Source: Hyphomicrobiales bacterium
Lineage (GTDB): Bacteria > Pseudomonadota > Alphaproteobacteria > Rhizobiales > JAJFHB01
Direction: 5' to 3'
Assembly: GCA_021775755.1 (NCBI GenBank)
Contig: JAJFHE010000036.1
Location: forward strand, 116,198-148,279
Length of the DNA stretch: 32,082 nucleotides
Below the pieces are notes generated by a model that did no database searches, was not told the DNA's origin, and was given only the letters and a program-made list of their open reading frames with translations. Positions 23,202-29,865 of this stretch are shown here, piece by piece (the first letter of the stretch is position 1; each line of letters starts with the position of its first letter). Made by a program: the position numbers and the translations under genes.

Positions 23202-24815
23202 ATGAGCGACGAGGCCTACAAATCGCTTTACGAGTACGACTACCAGCGCTCGCCCGATCAGGACGCCAAGCGCACCGTGCGCCATCGCGTGGTCGTAGTC
23301 GGCGCCGGACCGATAGGTCTTGCCGCGGCGATCGACCTGGCGCAGCGCGGCCACAAAGTGGTGCTGCTCGACGACAATGACAGGATCGGCGAGGGCTCGC
23401 GCGCCATCTGCTTTTCCAAACGCGCGCTTGAAGTCTGCGACACGCTTGGTATCGGCGAGCGCATGGTCGAGAAGGGCGTCACCTGGCAGCTCGGCAAGGT
23501 GTTTCTTGAGGCCGACAAGGTCTACGAGTTCGATCTCCTGCCCGAGCAGGGACACAAGATGCCGGCATTCATCAACCTGCAGCAATATTATGTGGAGCGT
23601 TACCTCGTCGACCGGGCCAACGAACTCGGCGACGTCGAAATCCGCTGGCGCAACAAGGTCGCAGGCCTGACACCGGGTGACGATCATGTCGGCCTGACGA
23701 TCGACACGCCCGATGGACCTTACGATATCGAGGCGGACTATCTCATTGCCTGTGATGGCGCGCGCTCGTCCCTGCGCGACATGCTGGGTCTTGAGTTTGC
23801 AGGGCAGGTATTCAACGATCGCTTCCTGATCGTCGATGTCAAAATGAACGCGGAGTTTCCGACAGAGCGCTGGTTCTGGTTCGACCCGCCGTTTCACAAG
23901 GGCCAGTCGGCGCTGTTGCACAAACAGCCCGACGATGTCTGGCGCATCGACTTTCAACTCGGCGCCGATGCGGATCCCGATGAAGAAAAGAAACTCGACA
24001 ACGTTCTGCCGCGTCTGGAGGCGATGCTCGGCGATGTCGATTGCGACATTGAGTGGGTGAGCGTCTACACATTCCAGTGCAAACGCATGGAACGGTTCAT
24101 GCACGGCCGGGTGTTCTTTGCCGGCGATGCCGCACATCAGGTCTCGCCATTCGGGGCGCGGGGCGCAAACAGTGGCTTTGAAGATGCCCAGAACCTTGTC
24201 TGGAAGCTAGACGCCGCGCTCAACGGCACAGCCGGAGAAGACCTGCTCTCGACATACGGCTCAGAACGTGAGTTCGCGGCCGACGACAATATCGGCCACT
24301 CGACCCGGGCAACCGATTTCATCTCGCCGAAAAGCAACATATCGCATGTCTTCCGCAGTGCGACACTCAAGCTTGCCCGCCGCGTGCCGTTCGCGCGCCG
24401 GCTTGTCAATTCAGGGCGCTTGTCGACACCAAGCATTTATGCGGATACGCCGCTGTCGAGTCCTGACCGCGACGCTTTCGGCGGCCGCGCGGCGCCCGGC
24501 ATGCCGGCACCCGATGCGCCGCTGGAAACGGCAGAGGGGACATCGACCTGGCTGCTGGACGAACTGAGCCCCCGCTTTACGGCGCTCTATATCGGTGATG
24601 GCGACATTCCCGTGGTGCCGAAGGGTGTAGATCTGAAAATTATCGGCGATGAACTGCACGACCGTACCGGGCTCTTTCAGGAGCGCTATGATGCGCAGCC
24701 GGGAAACCTATACCTGATCCGGCCGGACCAGTATGTCTGCGCCCGGTTCCGCACAGCCGACGCGAGCGCCCTTGCCGCGGCGCACCGGCGCGCGCTTGCA
24801 GGAGATACCGCATGA
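23202..24815 (+). CDS. FAD-dependent aromatic monooxygenase (PHBH/MhpA-like)
   Basis: A 537-residue group-A flavoprotein hydroxylase. The FAD-binding GxGxxG motif is GAGPIG (34-39), the DG motif CDGARS (184-189) and the GD motif FFAGDAAHQVSPFGARG (about 305-321). A C-terminal thioredoxin-like extension follows, ending YDAQPGNLYLIRPDQYVCARF as in MhpA-type phenol hydroxylases. It uses NAD(P)H and oxygen to hydroxylate a phenolic ring. Beside a homogentisate-dioxygenase-like enzyme it probably makes the para-dihydroxy ring-cleavage substrate (inference). ATG 23202; it overlaps the DUF2783 gene by four bases (ATGA). Confidence 0.92.
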   Translation: MSDEAYKSLYEYDYQRSPDQDAKRTVRHRVVVVGAGPIGLAAAIDLAQRGHKVVLLDDNDRIGEGSRAICFSKRALEVCDTLGIGERMVEKGVTWQLGKVFLEADKVYEFDLLPEQGHKMPAFINLQQYYVERYLVDRANELGDVEIRWRNKVAGLTPGDDHVGLTIDTPDGPYDIEADYLIACDGARSSLRDMLGLEFAGQVFNDRFLIVDVKMNAEFPTERWFWFDPPFHKGQSALLHKQPDDVWRIDFQLGADADPDEEKKLDNVLPRLEAMLGDVDCDIEWVSVYTFQCKRMERFMHGRVFFAGDAAHQVSPFGARGANSGFEDAQNLVWKLDAALNGTAGEDLLSTYGSEREFAADDNIGHSTRATDFISPKSNISHVFRSATLKLARRVPFARRLVNSGRLSTPSIYADTPLSSPDRDAFGGRAAPGMPAPDAPLETAEGTSTWLLDELSPRFTALYIGDGDIPVVPKGVDLKIIGDELHDRTGLFQERYDAQPGNLYLIRPDQYVCARFRTADASALAAAHRRALAGDTA

Positions 24816-25015
24816 GCACGCAATCGAAACTCATCACCGACACCAACCTGCCGGAGCCGGACCTCGCCTATACATCGATCATCGATGTGCACCGGGACCT
24901 CAGCGACGCACAAAGTGCGGAGCTCAATGCCCGTCTTGTTCTGATCTTCGCCAACCACATCGGCGACCCGGACATTCTTGCAGAAGCACTCGCACTCGCC
25001 CGCAAAGACATGTGA
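24812..25015 (+). CDS. DUF2783 small protein
   Basis: A 67-residue protein with the DUF2783 pattern: DLAYTSIIDVHRDLSDAQS, then ELNARLVLIFANHIGD, then ILAEALALARKDM. The function is not established. The family is typically encoded immediately after FAD-dependent aromatic hydroxylases, and here the ATG overlaps the monooxygenase stop. It may therefore be a small partner or chaperone of the hydroxylase (inference). The next gene, a MarR regulator, starts within about 10 bp. Confidence 0.85.
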   Translation: MSTQSKLITDTNLPEPDLAYTSIIDVHRDLSDAQSAELNARLVLIFANHIGDPDILAEALALARKDM

Positions 25016-25023
25016 CCGGGCAA

Positions 25024-25467
25024 ATGGTCGAGAGAACCGGCAGGCCTTTCGTCGACACTTATGTGCCTTATCTTCTGGCGCAGGCGGCGGAACGCACGAG
25101 CTCCCGGTTTCATCTGGAACTCAAGAAAGGCGGCGTGCGCGAAACCGAATGGCGAGTGCTTGCCACGCTGGCGGATTCGCCGCCCATGAGCCTCGGCACG
25201 CTTGAGCGCCATGTTCTGGCTCCGCAATCGACCCTGTCGCGCACGGTCGACCGCCTGCGCCGCCGCAATCTCGTCATGCGCACCAACGACGACGGCACCG
25301 ACCGCCGTGTGGTCATGGTGTCGCTCACACACGAAGGACATGCCGTGGCGGAGAAGCTGATGACGGCGGCGCTGGCAATTCAGAACGAAGACCTCGCGCA
25401 CCTCTCACCGCAAGACGCGGCGCGGCTCATGCAGTTGCTGGCATCGCTGTTTCCAGCACCCGGGTAA
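25024..25467 (+). CDS. MarR-family transcriptional regulator (second)
   Basis: A 147-residue MarR protein. The N-terminal helix reads FVDTYVPYLLAQAAERTSSRFH. The winged helix follows (RETEWRVLATLADSPPMSLGTLERHVLAPQSTLSRTVDRLRRRNLVMR), with the wing NDDGTDRRVVMVSLTHEG. It is the last gene of the dioxygenase operon, only 8 bp after DUF2783, and tail to tail with the cysteine-synthase-like gene. ATG 25024 is chosen; an in-frame GTG at 25012 that overlaps the previous stop is an alternative. It probably senses the aromatic substrate and regulates this operon or the later NicX-like one; which target cannot be told. Confidence 0.88.
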   Translation: MVERTGRPFVDTYVPYLLAQAAERTSSRFHLELKKGGVRETEWRVLATLADSPPMSLGTLERHVLAPQSTLSRTVDRLRRRNLVMRTNDDGTDRRVVMVSLTHEGHAVAEKLMTAALAIQNEDLAHLSPQDAARLMQLLASLFPAPG

Positions 25468-25484
25468 GCCCGCGCGCCACGCCG

Positions 25485-26582
25485 CTACGAAGCCGGCATG
25501 TGGAACCCCGGGGTCGACAGCGAGAGGGCGATTTCGTCCTCGGTCATTTCCTCTTCGATGGATTCGAAAAGCGGCGACGACAGATAGCGCTCGCCGGTAT
25601 CGGGCAGCATGCACAAGATGACCGAACCGGCTTCGGACTTTTCGGCGATCTGCATGGCAATGGCAAACGTCGCGCCGCCGGAAACCCCGGTGAAGATACC
25701 TTCCTCCCGGGCGAGTTTCTGCGACCACTCGATGCCGACAGGACCGGGCACCGGAATGAGCTCGTCGTAGTAACCCTCATCGATCGCTTCCTGCAGCACC
25801 AGCGGGATGAAGTCAGGCGTCCAGCCCTGGACCGGATGCGGTTCGAACGCGGAATGGCTGTGGGCGGGTGAACCGCTGTCGTCGCGTCCCTGCGCAACGC
25901 CGCTGCCGACGATCTGCGCGTTGGCGGGTTCGCTCAGTATGATCTTCGTGTCCGGGCGCTCTTTTCGCAAAACACGGGCGACGCCGGTGACCGTACCGCC
26001 GGTGCCGTAGCCGGTGACCCAGTAATCCAGCCGCTCGCCGTCGAAGTCGGCGATGATTTCCCGTGCGGTTGTTTTTTCATGGACCAGGGCGTTGTCCGCC
26101 GTCTCGAACTGGCGGGCGAGAAACCAGCCGTTGGCTTGTGCCAGTTCGACAGCCTTCTGGTACATGCCGAAGCCCTTTTCAGCGCGCGGCGTCAGCACCA
26201 CCTTGGCGCCGAAAAACCGCATGAGCTTGCGCCGCTCGATAGAGAAGCTATCGGCCATGGTAACGACGAGCGGATAACCCTTGGCCGCGCACACCATGGC
26301 GAGACCGATGCCGGTGTTGCCGCTGGTCGCCTCGACGACGGTCTGGCCGGGCTTGAGATCGCCGCGCGCTTCCGCCTCTTCGATGATGGAAATCGCCAGC
26401 CGGTCCTTGACCGATGCCGCCGGGTTGAAAAACTCCGCCTTCACGTAGAGTTTCACATGTTCGGGCGCCAGCGCGTTGACGCGAATGCACGGCGTGTCGC
26501 CAATGGTGTCGACAACGCTTTCGAATAGCCGGCCGCGGCCGGCGGTTGTTCTTGAGGATCCCGCGTCTTTTGTCTCAGTCAT
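25485..26582 (-). CDS. cysK: Cysteine synthase-like PLP-dependent enzyme (CysK/CysM family) with an insertion
   Basis: A 365-residue beta-family PLP enzyme, longer than ordinary CysK (about 310-325). PLP lysine K59 (NPAASVKDRLA), the substrate loop EATSGNTG (about 84-91), the phosphate-binding GYGTGGT (191-197) and the C-terminal SGGATFA and PDTGERYLSSPLF are all present. Compared with CysK, the region after VGSGVAQG carries an extra Ser/His-rich segment (about residues 231-250), and the N-terminus has a ~20-residue extension. It catalyses sulfide replacement on O-acetylserine or a related reaction. ATG 26582 has GGGAG six bases upstream; the frame is open to 26681. It is monocistronic and convergent with the second MarR gene, and shows no obvious link to the catabolic modules. 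Confidence 0.9.
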   Translation of the reverse strand: MTETKDAGSSRTTAGRGRLFESVVDTIGDTPCIRVNALAPEHVKLYVKAEFFNPAASVKDRLAISIIEEAEARGDLKPGQTVVEATSGNTGIGLAMVCAAKGYPLVVTMADSFSIERRKLMRFFGAKVVLTPRAEKGFGMYQKAVELAQANGWFLARQFETADNALVHEKTTAREIIADFDGERLDYWVTGYGTGGTVTGVARVLRKERPDTKIILSEPANAQIVGSGVAQGRDDSGSPAHSHSAFEPHPVQGWTPDFIPLVLQEAIDEGYYDELIPVPGPVGIEWSQKLAREEGIFTGVSGGATFAIAMQIAEKSEAGSVILCMLPDTGERYLSSPLFESIEEEMTEDEIALSLSTPGFHMPAS

Positions 26583-26744
26583 GTGCGTCTCCCGTCTGAC
26601 CGTCGCTGATTGAAATGCCGATGCTGCATATTGATAGTGCGCAAACGGATTATATGTGGCGAGTCTGCGGGTGTCGCGCAATTATAGGCCGTGCGTTTTA
26701 CCGCAGGGCGGGAATTGTGAGCGGGTCACGGATCGAAGCGCGCC

Positions 26745-26783
26745 ATAAATATCCATTTGCATATTAATTTTCCCCGTATAATA
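26745..26783 (+). promoter_or_regulatory. AT-rich promoter region of the NicX-like operon
   Basis: A consensus TATAAT -10 element is at 26777-26782, 29 bp before the start codon. The -35 element is poor. ATAAATATCCAT (26745-26756) lies just upstream and also occurs before the FAH gene at 21187-21198. Weak -35 plus an upstream motif suggests an activator-dependent or repressor-controlled promoter (inference). Confidence 0.5.
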
Positions 26784-26810
26784 TCCCGCCACTCTTGGGG
26801 AGGAGCCGTT

Positions 26811-27860
26811 ATGCTGGTGGACCGGGTCGAGCACCGCTGGATCGAAGCCTTTGCACGCACATTCGAACTGTGTGGCGTAAAGCCGGGCGAGACGGCGGCC
26901 ATCCTTTCCGAAACCCAGTCGCGGCCGATCAATGTCCATCTGGCGGAGCTTGCCCTGTTGCGGCTTGGCGCCAAGCCGGTGCACGTTCGCGCGGTCACCC
27001 CGCCGCAAACGGCGTCCGTGCCGGTTCGTTCGACCGGCGCTTCGCAGGCTCTGCAGCACCATCCCGCTCTGCTTGCCGCCCTGACCTCCGCATCCTTCAT
27101 TGCCGATGTCACCGTTGAGGGGCTCATGCACGCGCCGGAGCTGCCGGAAATCCTTAAAAGCGGCGCACGGGTGCTCACCGTTTCGAACGAGCATCCCGAA
27201 GCTCTCGAACGCCTCGTGCCCGATGCCGCTTTGAAGGACCAGGTGCGCAAGGCGGCGAAACTTGTGCGCGATGCCAATGAGATGAGCGTTACCTCGGACG
27301 CTGGAACCGAACTTAAAGTATCGCTTGAGGGTGCCTCCACGGTTGGCATCTGGGGGTTCACCGACAAGCCTGGTACGCTCGCCCACTGGCCGGGCGGCAT
27401 CGTCGTTTCCTTCCCCGCCGCGGCGAGTACAAACGGCACGCTGGTGCTCGATGCGGGCGATGTGAACCTTACATTCAAACGCTATCTGGAGCGCCCGGTT
27501 ACGCTCACCATAGAAAACGACTTCGTCACCCGCATCGAGGGCGGGGGCGCGGATGCGGAACTGATGCGACGCTACTGGGCATCGTGGAACGACAAAAATG
27601 CCTACGCGGTCTCGCATGTCGGCTGGGGCATGAACCCCGGCGCGCGCTACGAGGCCATGACCTTCTACGACAGGGGCGATTTCAACGGCACGGAACTGCG
27701 CGCCTTCCCGGGCAACTTCCTGTTCTCAACCGGCGCCAATGAGTTTGCCGGGCGCTACACCGAAGGCCATTTCGACCTGCCGGTGCGCGGCTGTACGATT
27801 GTCCTCGACGGCGTCACTGTGATCGACCGGGGCGAGCCGGTCTGGAGCCTGATTACATGA
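26811..27860 (+). CDS. NicX-like metal-dependent dioxygenase (2,5-dihydroxypyridine 5,6-dioxygenase / M29-like family)
   Basis: A 349-residue protein closely resembling the NicX family in length and motifs: WPGGIVVSFP, GTLVLDAGDVNLTFKRY, SHVGWGMNP, FYGN-like FPGNFLFSTGAN and GHFDLPVRGCTI. The iron ligands known for P. putida NicX (two His and an Asp) have counterparts at H269, H320 and D322, so the metal site looks intact. NicX opens the pyridine ring of 2,5-dihydroxypyridine to N-formylmaleamate. ATG 26811 has GGGGAGGAG five bases upstream. It is the first gene of a four-gene overlapping operon whose later genes use CoA chemistry, so the physiological ring may differ (inference). Some databases label this family leucyl aminopeptidase M29. 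Confidence 0.87.
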   Translation: MLVDRVEHRWIEAFARTFELCGVKPGETAAILSETQSRPINVHLAELALLRLGAKPVHVRAVTPPQTASVPVRSTGASQALQHHPALLAALTSASFIADVTVEGLMHAPELPEILKSGARVLTVSNEHPEALERLVPDAALKDQVRKAAKLVRDANEMSVTSDAGTELKVSLEGASTVGIWGFTDKPGTLAHWPGGIVVSFPAAASTNGTLVLDAGDVNLTFKRYLERPVTLTIENDFVTRIEGGGADAELMRRYWASWNDKNAYAVSHVGWGMNPGARYEAMTFYDRGDFNGTELRAFPGNFLFSTGANEFAGRYTEGHFDLPVRGCTIVLDGVTVIDRGEPVWSLIT

Positions 27861-28600
27861 GCGCGGATCTCGTTTTTCTGCATGGCATCGGCGGTTCGTC
27901 CCTCAGCTGGGCGCCGCAGGAAGCCGCCTTTTCCGAAAGCCACCGCGTGGTGTGCTGGAACGCGCCAGGCTTTGGCGGACGGGCGCTTCCCGAATACATA
28001 AGCTTCGCCAGCATCGCCTGGCAGCTTGCCGACGATCTGCGCGACCTGGGCATCGAGCGCGCGGTTCTGGTCGGGCACTCCTTCGGCGGCATGGTGGCGC
28101 AGCAGATGGCACGCGATTTTCCAGAGCGCGTCTCGGCCCTCGTTCTGTCGGGAACAAGCTCGGCCTTCGGCAAACCCGATGGCGACTTTCAGCGCGCGTT
28201 CGTGGCGGCGCGGCTTGATCCGCTCGAGCGGGGAGAAACCCTCGCCGATATGGCCGATGAGATGGTCGAGAGCATCGTCGGCAAGGACGCGGACGCCGAG
28301 GGCGTTGCCCTTGCGAAGCAATGCATGGCGCAAGTGCCGCCGGAAACCTACCGCGCTGTCGTGCGGCTCATCGTGACTTTCGATCTGCGCGAGGCGCTTG
28401 GCGCCATCGCCTGCCCGACGCTTCTGATTGCCGCGGAAAACGATCCGAACGCGCCGTCGGCGATGATGCAGCGTATGGCGGGGCGCATCCCCGGCGCGCG
28501 CTTCCGAACCATTGCCGGCGCCGGCCATCTCGCCAACCTGGAGCGGCCGCAAGCCTTCAACGATATTCTCAACGCGTTTCTCAAGGAGTGCGTCACATGA
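27857..28600 (+). CDS. Alpha/beta hydrolase
   Basis: A 247-residue alpha/beta-hydrolase fold enzyme with a complete triad: nucleophile S75 in GHSFGG, acid probably D196 (AAENDPNAP) and H224 (GAGHLANLERP). The oxyanion-hole region FLHGIGGSS is near the N-terminus. After a NicX-like dioxygenase the closest known role is NicD, which removes formate from N-formylmaleamate; general ester, lactone or C-C hydrolases are possible too. The ATG overlaps the NicX-like stop by four bases (ATGA), and its own stop overlaps the next start in the same way, so it belongs to one coupled operon. Confidence 0.92.
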   Translation: MSADLVFLHGIGGSSLSWAPQEAAFSESHRVVCWNAPGFGGRALPEYISFASIAWQLADDLRDLGIERAVLVGHSFGGMVAQQMARDFPERVSALVLSGTSSAFGKPDGDFQRAFVAARLDPLERGETLADMADEMVESIVGKDADAEGVALAKQCMAQVPPETYRAVVRLIVTFDLREALGAIACPTLLIAAENDPNAPSAMMQRMAGRIPGARFRTIAGAGHLANLERPQAFNDILNAFLKECVT

Positions 28601-29865
28601 GCGAGACCGCCACCACATCCACCGGCGACGCAGCGCTGTTTGACCCGACGGCCTTCAGGCTGACGGATCACGAGGTAGAGCTCACCACCCTCGCGCGCAC
28701 CCTTGGCCAGGAGAAGTTTGCCGGGCGCGCATCGAAGTGGGACCGCGACGCGGTGTTTCCGACCGAAAACTACGACGACATGCACGCGGCCGGGCTTCTC
28801 GGCATCACCATCCCGAAACAGTATGGCGGCGCGGGAGCGAGCTTTCGCGCCTACTGTCTGAGTGCCGCTGAAATCGGGCGCTACTGCGGCACCACGGCGC
28901 TGACCTGGAACATGCATGTCTGCTCAAGCCTGTGGACGGGCCTTTTGGCCGACGACCTTGAGATGTCGGACGCGCAACGCGAGCAACACGAGCGCCGCCG
29001 TCCGATCCACTACGAGCGCATCGTCAAGGAGGGCGCAATTTATTCGCAGCCGTTTTCGGAAGGCTCCGCCGCCGCCGCCGGGTTTCAGCCGTTCTCGACG
29101 CAGGCGCGCAAGGTCGACGGTGGCTATGTCGTCAACGGGCGCAAGATCTTCGCCTCGCTTGCCGGCCATGCGGATTATTACGGCGTCCTGTGCACATTGC
29201 AGCGCGAGGGGCACGAGCCCTCCATGCGCGACACTCACTATCTCGCGGTGCCCTCCAATGCCAAGGGCGTCACCGTCGTCGGCGACTGGGATCCGCTCGG
29301 CATGCGCGGGACCGTGTCGCGCACGCTTCTATTCGACGACGTATTCGTCGAGGACGACGCGGAGCTGATGCCGCAAGGGGTCTATTTCCTCGCCGCCTCG
29401 TCATGGCCGCATATGTTCATGACCTTGTCGCCAACATATATGGGGATCGCCCAGGCGGCCTATGATTTCACCGTGTCCTATCTGCGCGGCGAGGTGCCGG
29501 GCACGGCGCCGGTCAAGCGGCGCATGTATCCGACCAAGCAGATCGCGGTTGCGGAAATGCGCATCAAGCTTGAGATGGCCAAGGCCCTGTGGTTTCAGGC
29601 AGTGTCGGAGGCGTGTTACAAACCGACCAAGGAACAGGTGCTGCGCGCCTATGCAACGAACCATACCGTCATGGAAACCGCGAACGATCTCTGCCGGCTT
29701 GCCATCCGCACCTGCGGCGGCCAGTCGATGCTGTGCGCGTTGCCGCTCGAACGGCTCTACCGCGACAGCCGCTGCGGCGCCTTGATGCTGCCGTGGACGG
29801 CGGAGCTCTGTCTCGACCGCATCGGCCGCGAGGCGCTCTACGAACCCGGCGAAAAAGATGACTGA
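28597..29865 (+). CDS. Acyl-CoA dehydrogenase-family flavoprotein lacking the usual catalytic Glu
   Basis: A 422-residue acyl-CoA-dehydrogenase-fold protein. The N-terminal helices include AAGLLGITIPKQYGGAG. The middle beta-domain has YSQPFSEGSAAAAGF and VNGRKIFASLAGHADYYGV. The C-terminal helical domain has YPTKQIAVAEMRIKLEMAKAL and CGGQSMLCALPLERLYRDSR. Where typical members have the catalytic base in YEGT, this one has LPWT (P399-W400-T401), so ordinary alpha-beta desaturation by the usual base is doubtful; the base may lie elsewhere, or the protein may act as a monooxygenase-like or oxidase-like flavoenzyme. ATG 28597 has AAGGAG upstream and overlaps the hydrolase stop. The next gene (ligase) overlaps its end by 8 bp. 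Confidence 0.88.
   Translation: MSETATTSTGDAALFDPTAFRLTDHEVELTTLARTLGQEKFAGRASKWDRDAVFPTENYDDMHAAGLLGITIPKQYGGAGASFRAYCLSAAEIGRYCGTTALTWNMHVCSSLWTGLLADDLEMSDAQREQHERRRPIHYERIVKEGAIYSQPFSEGSAAAAGFQPFSTQARKVDGGYVVNGRKIFASLAGHADYYGVLCTLQREGHEPSMRDTHYLAVPSNAKGVTVVGDWDPLGMRGTVSRTLLFDDVFVEDDAELMPQGVYFLAASSWPHMFMTLSPTYMGIAQAAYDFTVSYLRGEVPGTAPVKRRMYPTKQIAVAEMRIKLEMAKALWFQAVSEACYKPTKEQVLRAYATNHTVMETANDLCRLAIRTCGGQSMLCALPLERLYRDSRCGALMLPWTAELCLDRIGREALYEPGEKDD

Noticed and set aside
22917-24137. 406-codon minus-strand open frame
   Set aside because: It is antisense to the MBL and FAD-monooxygenase genes, both of which carry definite motifs.
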